Positions 1-6,839 of a DNA stretch of 15,341 bases are shown piece after piece. Every line of letters begins with the position of its first letter. Position 1 is the stretch's first letter. The stretch spans positions 1 through 15,341 of the forward strand of contig DATNPH010000213.1 in NCBI GenBank assembly GCA_036703315.1, given 5' to 3'. A model generated the notes under the pieces. That model was not told where the DNA came from, did not search any database, and saw only the letters and a program-made list of their open reading frames with translations. Position numbers and translations under genes: made by a program. This DNA is from DATNPH01 sp036703315 (lineage in GTDB: Bacteria; Cyanobacteriota; Cyanobacteriia; Cyanobacteriales; Coleofasciculaceae).

Positions 1-33
1 GGTTCCTTTTAGCTTGGCCTCAATTACTAACAT
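1..33 (-). CDS. tnpB: TnpB-like (IS200/IS605 family) protein, N-terminal fragment cut by window edge
   Basis: Only 11 codons lie in the window, read leftward from an ATG at 33-31: MLVIEAKLKGT. This matches how I remember the start of a common cyanobacterial TnpB type (Met, hydrophobic pair, E-x-K-L/V-x-G/A-T, followed in full proteins by a region with FVRN and CLRYW). TnpB is an RNA-guided DNA nuclease carried by IS200/IS605/IS1341-type elements; its guide RNA normally comes from the 3' end of the gene, outside this window. No clear Shine-Dalgarno sequence precedes the ATG. The region directly upstream is strongly folded, as expected near an element end. The call rests on 11 residues plus context, so a different short-start protein cannot be excluded. 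Confidence 0.55.
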   Translation of the reverse strand, partial: MLVIEAKLKGT

Positions 34-52
34 GGTTGAATATTACCATAAT

Positions 53-230
53 TTACCCGTTTATAGCGATGGGTAACTTGTTAAATTAAGTGGCACCCTC
101 GCCACCCAATTTAACCCGACTCTCATGAGGCAGCGTGCGGCGAATTACTTCGCCGCTTTAAGCGCCGTCCCCACTTGAGCCATTGACGGTACTCACCTGC
201 GGTTCGATAAATCCGTCTCGCCACTAATGG
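53..230 (-). other. Structured leader upstream of tnpB: four consecutive hairpins
   Basis: Four inverted repeats lie head to tail just upstream of the tnpB start. TTACCC 53-58 pairs with 71-76. TTAAATT 81-87 plus GTGGC 90-94 pairs with GCCAC 101-105 plus AATTTAA 108-114. GCGGCGAA 137-144 pairs perfectly with 149-156. CCATT 180-184 plus GACGG 185-189 pairs with CCGTC 213-217 plus AATGG 226-230, with an 8-nt bulge. On the minus strand, the tnpB sense strand, the third hairpin is closed by GTAA, a GNRA-type tetraloop, which favours a minus-strand RNA. It may be the left end of the IS element, a cis-acting RNA, or both. There is no open reading frame of note here. Confidence 0.5.
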
Positions 231-316
231 GGCTTTCTCGTCGGCTCTTGGTAATGTTCTAGTTTTGAATTAAGATTACACAGGTCAGTCACTAGCACCC
301 TCCTGAGGCGTACTCT

Positions 317-350
317 AAAAACAAAAAGACCCCAAGAGTGTACTGGGGCC
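317..350 (-). terminator. Rho-independent terminator on the minus strand
   Basis: Read on the minus strand, GGCCCCA (350-344) pairs with TGGGGTC (334-328) around a 9-nt loop. It is followed by a U-rich tract, TTTTTGTTTTT (327-317). This is a standard intrinsic terminator. No minus-strand gene is visible between it and the cbiG-cobJ start, so it ends either an unseen small RNA or stray transcription toward tnpB. Confidence 0.6.
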
Positions 351-352
351 AT

Positions 353-613
353 GCAAAAATCAGTGATTTACCTGTAATCTCAGTATCCTAGGCTGATGTC
401 TGCGAATAGGTATGCGGATTGTTTAACTTGATGTATATGTTTTGGAGACGTAGTTTTTGTAAAGAGTTTTGCGATATCTAGAAGCTTGCTTTTTCATCAA
501 GAAAAGCAAGCACCAACTTTCTGCGTCTCAACACCCTTTGCGAGATGCACAATAAAGCAATTGATAAATCACTCCTAAGATTCGCTTTTGTGGTAATTCC
601 TGCATTAAATTGA
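353..613. other. Intergenic region with a strong hairpin, upstream of cbiG-cobJ
   Basis: A perfect 10-bp stem, GCTTGCTTTT 484-493 with AAAAGCAAGC 502-511, has an 8-nt loop. It sits inside an outer 9-bp pairing of GAGACGTAG (about 445-453) with CTGCGTCTC (about 521-529, one G-T pair). A short palindrome, AAATCAGTGATTT, lies near 357-369. I see no cobalamin-riboswitch core and no convincing ORF. Promoter elements for the downstream gene presumably lie here, but none is clear. Confidence 0.4.
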
Positions 614-2536
614 TTGTCTGTGTTACTTTTCCAAGATTTTCACCCCTTAGCAGCGATCGCAACTACTCCCACGGCTGCCCAACGATTACAACCTCTGTGT
701 CAAGCCAGTGGCGCAACGCTTTGGGTACCAGAGTCTCTGAACACCCTTGAATCGGTTCAGATTTATACAGGTTCTCTCAAAGACCATATCGCAACTTTGT
801 GGCAGAACCACCGTGCCTTTGTCTTCTGTCTGGCAACTGGGGCAGTGGTGCGGCTGATTGCCCCTCTACTAAAGGATAAATACTGTGATCCAGCCGTTGT
901 CGTCATTGATGAGACGGGTCAGTTTGTGATCAGTTTATGTAGCGGACATCAAGGTAAGGCTGACCAACTAGCAAGGCTTATTGCTCATCAACTAGGAGCA
1001 ACACCTGTTTTAACAGGCGCTTCTGCTGGGTTAGGCTTGCCAGGGGTAGATATCTTAGGGATTCCCTTTGGTTGGCAACGCGGAGAGGGAGATTGGACGG
1101 GTGTGAGTGCAGCTGTAGCACGAGGTGAACCTGTTCAGGTAATTCAAGAAGCAGGCTCAACTCTCTGGCAAAACCATCTTCCCCAAGGACATCCTTTTGA
1201 TTTTGGATTTCCTGAATATACGGCTACGAATCGGGAAGAATCACGCTTACCCAAAGCCCGGATTTGGATTAGCCCTACACAGCGACAGTTCTCATCAGAA
1301 TCTGATTTTCCAAAAGTCCAATGGCATCCACGAGTGTTGTGGGTAGGAATTGGTTGTGAGCGAGGAACATCCAGAGAGTTGATTGAGACAGCAATTGAGC
1401 AGGTTGCCCTTAGGAATCACTTGGCTGAAGGCGCGATCGCGGGAATTGCCACCATTGATATTAAAGCGGATGAAGTGGGATTAATGGAATTATGTCGCGA
1501 TCGCCATTGGCCTTTACGAACATTCCCCCCTGATCTCCTGCGTAGTGTGAATGTTCCTAATCCCTCAGCCGTTGTAGACAAAGAAGTAGGAACTCCTAGC
1601 GTTGCTGAAGCCGCAGCATTAAGGGCGGCGAATGGTGATATAGAAGCGCAAGGCGTTGCGCCCCTACGGGTGGCAAAACAAATTTTCAAATTAGAAGGTC
1701 AACCAGGGGCAGTGACAGTTGCGATCGCCCAATCCCAACAAGAGTACACTGGGCGTACTGGAGAGCTATTGCTCATCGGTACAGGACCAGGACAATTAGA
1801 CCAAATGACACCAGCTGCTCAAACTGCTGTTGCTCAAGCGGATGCTGTAATTGGCTACTCTCTCTATGTTGATTTAATTGCTCCTCTACTGCGTCCGGGG
1901 CAGATTGTAGAAGCGCTGCCTATTACTCAAGAACGCCAACGAGCAGAACGAGCAATTGAGCTGGCGCAGTGGGGTTTAACCGTAGCCGTCATTTCATCTG
2001 GGGACTGTGGGATCTACGGCATGGCAGGGTTAGTGTTAGAAGAACTTCGCGCCCAAGGATGGGATGGTAAGACTCCAGGTGTGCAGGTGTTTCCTGGGAT
2101 TACTGCTCTACAATCTGCTGCTTCCCGTGTAGGTGCGCCGTTGATGCACGACTTTTGTGCGATTAGCTTAAGCGACTTATTAACACCTTGGGAGGTGATT
2201 GAAAAGCGTCTTGTCGCCGCTGCCCAAGCTGATTTTGTGACGGCGTTGTATAATCCGCGATCGCGCACCCGAACTGAACAGATTGCTATAGCAAGAGCAA
2301 TTTTCTTAAAGTACCGTGACTCGATGACACCAGTAGCGATCGTTCGCTCCGCCTATCGGCAAGACGAACAGATTACTCTCACAACCTTAGAAAAACTTCT
2401 GGAAATACCCATTGACATGCTAACCACGGTGCTCATTGGTAACCAAAGTACTCGAATCCACGGAGAGTGGATGATTACCCCACGAGGTTATCTAGGCTTT
2501 AACACCGAATCCGCTGAACTTAATCCATCTAGTTAG
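614..2536 (+). CDS. cobJ: Fused CbiG / CobJ: cobalt-precorrin-5A hydrolase and precorrin-3B C17-methyltransferase
   Basis: A bifunctional enzyme of corrin-ring synthesis (cobalamin pathway, cytosolic). Residues about 1-365 form CbiG, which opens the delta-lactone of cobalt-precorrin-5A with loss of acetaldehyde. They carry LATGAVVRLIAPLLKD and SLCSGHQGKA in the N-terminal part, and WVGIGCERGTS through NPSAVVDKEVGTPSVAEAAA in the C-terminal part. Residues about 384-625 form CobJ/CbiH, the SAM-dependent C17 methyltransferase and ring contraction enzyme: LLLIGTGPGQLDQMTPAA at its start, the SAM-site signature SSGDCGIYGMAG, FPGITALQSAASR, and TALYNPRSRTR. This fusion order is common in cyanobacteria. 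The start is TTG at 614, with an in-frame stop just before it at 611-613; GTG at 620 is an equally possible start two codons in. No riboswitch is seen upstream and no other cob genes are nearby. The stop overlaps that of the convergent gene. Confidence 0.95.
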   Translation: MSVLLFQDFHPLAAIATTPTAAQRLQPLCQASGATLWVPESLNTLESVQIYTGSLKDHIATLWQNHRAFVFCLATGAVVRLIAPLLKDKYCDPAVVVIDETGQFVISLCSGHQGKADQLARLIAHQLGATPVLTGASAGLGLPGVDILGIPFGWQRGEGDWTGVSAAVARGEPVQVIQEAGSTLWQNHLPQGHPFDFGFPEYTATNREESRLPKARIWISPTQRQFSSESDFPKVQWHPRVLWVGIGCERGTSRELIETAIEQVALRNHLAEGAIAGIATIDIKADEVGLMELCRDRHWPLRTFPPDLLRSVNVPNPSAVVDKEVGTPSVAEAAALRAANGDIEAQGVAPLRVAKQIFKLEGQPGAVTVAIAQSQQEYTGRTGELLLIGTGPGQLDQMTPAAQTAVAQADAVIGYSLYVDLIAPLLRPGQIVEALPITQERQRAERAIELAQWGLTVAVISSGDCGIYGMAGLVLEELRAQGWDGKTPGVQVFPGITALQSAASRVGAPLMHDFCAISLSDLLTPWEVIEKRLVAAAQADFVTALYNPRSRTRTEQIAIARAIFLKYRDSMTPVAIVRSAYRQDEQITLTTLEKLLEIPIDMLTTVLIGNQSTRIHGEWMITPRGYLGFNTESAELNPSS

Positions 2537-2880
2537 AGAACTCTCTCCACCACGAAGTTCAGCACACTAGCAACAATAGTCAGAACAATTGAACCCACCA
2601 AAGCAGGTACGAAACCAGCGACATGAAAACCAGGGCTAATAGAACCAGCTAGCCAAATCGTCAGGGCGTTCACAACAAACAGGAACAAGCCTAGAGTCAC
2701 AAATGTGATCGGCAGCGTCAGAACGACTAAAATCGGTTTGACAATCGCATTGATTAACCCTAGAATCACTGCCGCCACTAGGGCAGCAACAAAACTTTTG
2801 ACGACAAAGCCCGGTACGAGTTGGGCTGTAATCAATAACGAAACAGCCGTGAGTAACCAAGTCAACAAGAAGTGTGGCAT
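2533..2880 (-). CDS. Small four-helix membrane protein, phage-holin-4_2 / DUF360 family
   Basis: A protein of 115 residues, almost entirely hydrophobic, with four predicted membrane segments at about 3-22, 29-53, 57-80 and 88-112. The middle carries the family-like stretch NAIVKPILVVLTLPIT followed by VTLGLFLFVVNALTIW, which is why I place it in Pfam Phage_holin_4_2 (DUF360). Despite the family name, most members are chromosomal inner-membrane proteins of unknown function; nothing nearby suggests a prophage. The length is typical. The ATG at 2880-2878 starts directly at a predicted helix, with no cleaved signal. Its stop TAA uses bases 2535-2533, so it overlaps the cbiG-cobJ stop by 4 bases tail-to-tail. 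Role unknown. Confidence 0.85.
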   Translation of the reverse strand: MPHFLLTWLLTAVSLLITAQLVPGFVVKSFVAALVAAVILGLINAIVKPILVVLTLPITFVTLGLFLFVVNALTIWLAGSISPGFHVAGFVPALVGSIVLTIVASVLNFVVERVL

Positions 2881-3067
2881 GACCTTTGTTGAACAACTTC
2901 TACCAACATCCTACTAGAGAGTGACCTCTTCGTCCTTTGCCTCTGCAACATTATGGCTCTACAGCAGGGTTGGCTGTTCAACATTTCAATGCGACACTAG
3001 GCAAGTGGATTCGGTATCAAATTCTTGATCGAGATTGCCTTGGCATCCAGTTGAGTGTTTATTAAAC

Positions 3068-3568
3068 ATGATTTTTCGGCGATTAGCTGTATTCCTATTA
3101 GCACTTGTTATTTTGTGCTATCCCCTACCCGCACGAGCACAAGCGACTAAATATTATGCCCCTCCCTTGTCCTATAGCAATGCAGAACTCAAAGCTAAGG
3201 ATTTTTCGGGTCAAATGTTACGAGCAGCTGAGTTTTCCAATGCTAATTTGGAGCGAATTAACTTTGCTAATGCTGACTTGCAGGGAACCATTTTCAGTGC
3301 TTCTGTAATGACTCAGGTAAATTTGCACGGAGCGGATTTAAGTAATGCAATGGTAGATCAGGTGAAGTTCACCGATGTCAATTTAAGGAATGCTGTTCTT
3401 ACCGAAAGCATCTTGCTGCGTTCTACATTTAATAAAGTTGATATCACTGATGCTGACTTCAGTGATGCGATTTTGGATGGTGCCCAAATCAAAGAACTCT
3501 GTGCCAATGCGACTGGTATGAATTCAAAAACTGGCATAGGAACTCGTGATTCTCTAGGTTGCCGTTGA
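3068..3568 (+). CDS. Exported pentapeptide repeat protein (probable thylakoid lumen or periplasm)
   Basis: The frame is open from 3035, but I choose ATG 3068, giving 166 residues, because it places a clean signal peptide at the N-terminus: MIFRR, then a hydrophobic core AVFLLALVILCY, then an ARA-QA cleavage site near residue 25. The mature part is a run of A(D/N)LxX-type five-residue repeats (examples: ANLERINFANADLQGTIF, ADLSNAMVDQVKF, ADFSDAILDGAQI), which fold into a right-handed four-sided beta helix. The tail has two cysteines in LCANATG and DSLGCR, which could form a disulphide. Cyanobacterial and chloroplast lumenal proteins of this layout are known, but their function is unclear. It ends 16 bases before purK and may be co-transcribed with it, though the functions look unrelated. 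Confidence 0.85.
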   Translation: MIFRRLAVFLLALVILCYPLPARAQATKYYAPPLSYSNAELKAKDFSGQMLRAAEFSNANLERINFANADLQGTIFSASVMTQVNLHGADLSNAMVDQVKFTDVNLRNAVLTESILLRSTFNKVDITDADFSDAILDGAQIKELCANATGMNSKTGIGTRDSLGCR

Positions 3569-3584
3569 TTTCACGCTATAGCTT

Positions 3585-4808
3585 ATGACTGATGAATTGA
3601 AGTTGGAAAATACTAGTTCTGACGTGGTGCCACAAAAAAAAATTAAGCAGGTTGGTGTTATAGGTGGAGGACAGTTAGCTTGGATGATGGCGAGTGCTGC
3701 TGAGTCCTTGGGGATTGAATTAGTAATTCAGACACCCCATTCTACTGATCCAGCAGTGAGTATTGCTTCTGACACTGTCTTTGCTCCAATTGATGATGCA
3801 ACGGCTACCGCCGAACTTGCCTCTCGCTGTGATGTCATCACGTTTGAAAACGAATTTATTAACCTAGATGCCTTGATATCTCTAGCACAGCAAGGTGTCT
3901 GCTTTCGTCCCCGATTAGAAGCCTTAGCTCCCCTTTTGGATAAGTATGACCAGCGTTGCTATCTGGAAGACATTGGCTTACCACAGCCAAATTTTATGAC
4001 ACTAGAGGGGGAAGGTGGCGATGAAAAATTAATTCATGCTGCATCATTCGGGCAGCCAATCAACCTAAGTGAGCTAGAGTTTCCCCTTGTCCTGAAAGCG
4101 CGTCGTCATGGTTATGATGGTCAAGGCACTTTTATCATTAAAGACAGTAGTAGCTTACAGGAAACCTGGAAAAAGCTAGGGCATAGACCTGTGCTGCTAG
4201 AAGAATTTGTTCCCTTTGAGCGGGAGTTAGCGGTGATGGCTGCCCGTTCTGTGGCTGGGGACGTGGTGGTTTATCCAGTGGTGGAAACTCAGCAGGAAGA
4301 ACAGGTTTGCCGTCGGGTGGTAGTACCGGCTGAGATTAGCCCCGATATTGTGACAGAAATTGAGGCGATCGCACATACTCTCTTGAACAGTCTCCAAGCC
4401 GTCGGCGTCTTTGGCATCGAGCTATTTCTCACCACTGATGGCAAGGTGTTAGTGAATGAAGTGTCGCCTCGTACTCATAATTCTGGGCACTTTACTCTAG
4501 ACGCCTGTGAAACCTCTCAGTTTGAACAGCAATTGCGGGCGGTTACGGGTTTACCATTGGGAAGCTCTGCTCTTAAGTGTAAAGGTGCGGTTATGGTGAA
4601 TCTCTTGGGCTACGAATATTCCCAGGATGACTACCTCGACAAACGGCAAAAGCTAGCTAGTCTACCTGGAACATTCGTCCATTGGTACGGTAAAGCAGAA
4701 TCTCGCCCTGGACGTAAGCTAGGCCATGTGACGTGTTTATGTGACTCTCAACAACGTTCTGAAGCACTGCTCAAAGCAAAAGAAGTTGAATCCGTTTGGT
4801 ATGAGTGA
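3585..4808 (+). CDS. purK: N5-carboxyaminoimidazole ribonucleotide synthase (PurK)
   Basis: PurK uses ATP and bicarbonate to convert aminoimidazole ribonucleotide to N5-CAIR in de novo purine synthesis; PurE then rearranges the product. It is an ATP-grasp enzyme of 407 residues (usual 355-400). After an unconserved 20-residue leader comes VGVIGGGQLAWMM, the N-terminal dinucleotide-like fold. The ATP-grasp core follows: FPLVLKARRHGYDGQGTF, then VLLEEFVPFERELAVMAARS, and the metal and substrate stretch VNEVSPRTHNSGHFTLDA with TSQFEQQLRAVTGLPLG. The C-terminal stretch HWYGKAESRPGRKLGHVT is also typical. The ATG at 3585 fits the family despite the slightly long leader; no strong Shine-Dalgarno sequence is visible. 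Immediately downstream lies a structured RNA region with a terminator, matching the known purK-6S RNA neighbourhood of cyanobacteria. Confidence 0.95.
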   Translation: MTDELKLENTSSDVVPQKKIKQVGVIGGGQLAWMMASAAESLGIELVIQTPHSTDPAVSIASDTVFAPIDDATATAELASRCDVITFENEFINLDALISLAQQGVCFRPRLEALAPLLDKYDQRCYLEDIGLPQPNFMTLEGEGGDEKLIHAASFGQPINLSELEFPLVLKARRHGYDGQGTFIIKDSSSLQETWKKLGHRPVLLEEFVPFERELAVMAARSVAGDVVVYPVVETQQEEQVCRRVVVPAEISPDIVTEIEAIAHTLLNSLQAVGVFGIELFLTTDGKVLVNEVSPRTHNSGHFTLDACETSQFEQQLRAVTGLPLGSSALKCKGAVMVNLLGYEYSQDDYLDKRQKLASLPGTFVHWYGKAESRPGRKLGHVTCLCDSQQRSEALLKAKEVESVWYE

Positions 4809-4884
4809 TATTACTTATGGTCATTCGTGGATAAATTACTACAATGATCTATAGGTTCTACTGTGACGTTGGTGACTGCCAATA

Positions 4885-5080
4885 GTGTTTTTTGATCTAT
4901 GGCTGTATGTAAATGGGAACCAAGTACTCTTGCGGCAGTAGACCGGGCATGTACCCGGAAACTTTAAGCGAGATCTCAAAGGTACCCACCTGGTTATACC
5001 AGGTCATAAGCTGAGGTAAGACGGCGTCTTGGGGAACCTCATAATCTTTAATCCTCCTGTCTTGAGACGGGGGGATTTTT
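4885..5080 (+). ncRNA. ssaA: Probable 6S RNA (ssaA), RNA polymerase regulator
   Basis: The 475-base gap after purK holds a rod-like fold. Closing helix: GATCTATGG 4894-4902 with TCATAATC 5039-5046, one bulged base. Inside it, TGGGAACC 4914-4921 pairs with GGTACCCA 4981-4988. Side hairpins are CCGGG 4943-4947 with CCCGG 4954-4958; ACCTGGT 4988-4994 with ACCAGGT 4998-5004, which competes for one base; and GAGGTAAGAC 5013-5022 with GTCTT 5026-5030 and ACCTC 5036-5040. It ends in an intrinsic terminator. 6S RNA imitates an open promoter and binds the RNA polymerase holoenzyme; in cyanobacteria its gene lies next to purK and the RNA is about 185 nt. Size, position and fold agree, but I cannot align it, and the 5' end is a guess: a TACAAT box at 4840-4845 would start the RNA earlier, near 4852. 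Confidence 0.6.
5051..5080 (+). terminator. Rho-independent terminator after purK / 6S region
   Basis: An 11-bp stem (5051-5061 with 5066-5076, two G-T pairs) around the tetraloop TTGA, followed by a T tract to 5080. It ends transcription of the purK-6S region before the peptidase genes. Confidence 0.85.
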
Positions 5081-5283
5081 GCTTTTAGACAAGACGCGTT
5101 GGTTCAGCCTGATGGAGGAGATGGGGGTGATCAGGGAATTGAGGGAGATAACTTCCCACCTTACCTATCTTCCTAACTTGTCTGATTAGTGAATCGGTAA
5201 GCTACGATTTGTTGGTATATCAAAACATTTCAACTTCTTATTGATAAAGCGTTAATATAAACTAATTTAAAATCACTATATAT

Positions 5284-6579
5284 GTGAGATCACAACTCTT
5301 GTTATCTGAGCCGCTGACTGCTTCAAAATTTCCCGCTGATGTCTTTAGGCTAGCCAGTGGGTTAACCGTGATTCATCAACACCTACCCGCAACACCCGTG
5401 GTGGTAGTGGATGTTTGGGTAAAAGCCGGGGCAATTGCTGAACCGGATCAATGGTGTGGCATGGCTCACTTCCTGGAACACATGATTTTCAAAGGCACCC
5501 AGCGACTGGCTCCGGGTGTATTTGACTGGGTGATTGAAAGTCGGGGTGGTGTTAGTAATGCCGCGACGAGCCATGATTATGCTCATTTTTTCATTACAAC
5601 AGCGGCTCAGTACTTAGAAGATACCTTGCCTCTCCTAGCAGACTTACTGTTGCACCCTGCCATTCCCGATGAGGAATTTGTCAGGGAACGGGATGTTGTG
5701 CTAGAAGAAATTCGCTCTTGCTATGATGATCCCGATTGGGTGGGTTTTCAAGCTTTGAGTGAGAGCGTTTACCAGCATCATCCCTACAGACGCCCAATTC
5801 TAGGCTCGGAAGTTCAATTGATAGAGCACTCACCTCAACAGATGCGCTCCTTTCACTCTGCTCACTACCAACCAGAAAATATGACGGTGGTAGTTGTCGG
5901 TGGAGTTGAGCGAGAAACAGCACTGAACTTGGTAAACCAGTCGTTTCAGGACTTTCCTCACCCGGTTGAGTGCCCGAAGTTGATGCCAGAGGCAGAACCG
6001 CCTATTACAGGAATTCGTCGTCAGGAGTTATATTTGCCTAGGCTTGAGCAGGCACGTCTGTTAATGGCTTGGATAGGGCCAGGTGTAGATCATCTGCGGG
6101 ATGCTTATGGTTTGGATTTACTATCTGTGCTGCTAGCTGATGGACGAACCTCTCGCTTAGTACAAGACTTGCGGGAAGAGCGGCGATTAGTGCAGTACAT
6201 TAGTAGTAGTTTCTCCCTACAGCGGGATTCAAGTCTGTTTACAATTAGTGCCTGCTTAGAGCCACAGCACTTGGAACAAGTGGAAGAGGTAATTTGCGAT
6301 CGCTTGTTTCAATTGCAGAAGACGCCGATTTCACAAACAGAACTAAGTCGATGTCAACGCTTATTATGTAATGACTATACCTTCTCTACAGAAGCTGCCA
6401 GCCAGATAGCAGGTCTATATGGCTACTACAACACTATTGCTACAGCAGAAATAGCTGTTACTTATCCCGATCAGATTGGGCGACTTAAACCATCCGACTT
6501 GATGCACTTGGTGCAGCAGTATCTTTCTCCTTATCACTACGCTGTGACCATTGTTAAACCAATGCCAGAGGAATGCTGA
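5284..6579 (+). CDS. M16 family zinc metallopeptidase, catalytic subunit
   Basis: A 431-residue pitrilysin/MPP-like peptidase (M16B size class). The inverted zinc motif is intact: HFLEH at residues 62-66 in CGMAHFLEHMIFKGT, with the third ligand most likely E142 in VVLEEI, the normal spacing of about 76 residues. The C-terminal half is the second, non-metal M16 repeat, with LADGRTSRLVQDLREERRLV and YISSSF, the latter corresponding to the substrate-contacting Arg/Tyr region. Such proteins clip peptides inside a closed chamber; in bacteria they often work as a heterodimer with an inactive partner, which is present downstream at 6840. There is no signal peptide, so it is probably cytosolic. The GTG start at 5284 is the only start after an in-frame stop at 5263; no Shine-Dalgarno sequence is evident, so the start is less certain than the family. 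Confidence 0.92.
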   Translation: MRSQLLLSEPLTASKFPADVFRLASGLTVIHQHLPATPVVVVDVWVKAGAIAEPDQWCGMAHFLEHMIFKGTQRLAPGVFDWVIESRGGVSNAATSHDYAHFFITTAAQYLEDTLPLLADLLLHPAIPDEEFVRERDVVLEEIRSCYDDPDWVGFQALSESVYQHHPYRRPILGSEVQLIEHSPQQMRSFHSAHYQPENMTVVVVGGVERETALNLVNQSFQDFPHPVECPKLMPEAEPPITGIRRQELYLPRLEQARLLMAWIGPGVDHLRDAYGLDLLSVLLADGRTSRLVQDLREERRLVQYISSSFSLQRDSSLFTISACLEPQHLEQVEEVICDRLFQLQKTPISQTELSRCQRLLCNDYTFSTEAASQIAGLYGYYNTIATAEIAVTYPDQIGRLKPSDLMHLVQQYLSPYHYAVTIVKPMPEEC

Positions 6580-6839
6580 GCCTTTTTGAATTCAAAATTC
6601 AAAGTTCTCGTGAAAGATTTTTTTGAATTGGTTCTAGAGATACTTATTCCTATAGGCGAGATAGGGAGAAAAAAATAAGCATTCGATAGCGAAGTCAGGA
6701 GCGATCGCCTACATTGGAGCAAAGTAGAAGAGCAAAGCGTTCAGTTAGAGCGTCCCGCTTTTATCCTGCGCTCCGCTAACGCTATGATCCAAGCTCTTGG
6801 ACTTATCCACGAGATATTATTTTGAATTTTAAATTGCTC
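6580..6839. repeat. Intergenic spacer with heptameric and palindromic repeats
   Basis: A period-7 run, TTCAAAA-TTCAAAG-TTC, lies at 6591-6607. Further right are a HIP1 octamer near 6701 and GC-rich stretches of the common cyanobacterial dispersed type, such as GCTCCGCTAACGCT near 6771. No ORF is seen. It separates two peptidase genes that probably act together, so the second gene probably has its own promoter here. Confidence 0.5.

Noticed and set aside
1..300. IscB/IsrB omega RNA (HEARO) upstream of the leftmost gene
   Set aside because: An upstream structured RNA would fit IscB, but the 11 visible residues match a TnpB start and not the IscB start. I therefore do not call HEARO; more sequence to the left would decide.
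353..613. Cobalamin riboswitch before cbiG-cobJ
   Set aside because: I could not find the B12-box or the conserved core segments on the plus strand; only unrelated hairpins are present.
978..2268. Minus-strand ORFs inside cbiG-cobJ
   Set aside because: They lie wholly within a well-supported gene, show low-complexity or unrelated translations, and have no family signatures.
2533..2880. Phage lysis gene or prophage remnant
   Set aside because: The Phage_holin_4_2 name is historical; neighbours are metabolic genes and no phage genes are present.
5086..5283. Possible second small RNA after the 6S terminator
   Set aside because: The stretch is AT-rich toward the peptidase start and shows no convincing stem or terminator; it most likely holds the peptidase promoter only.
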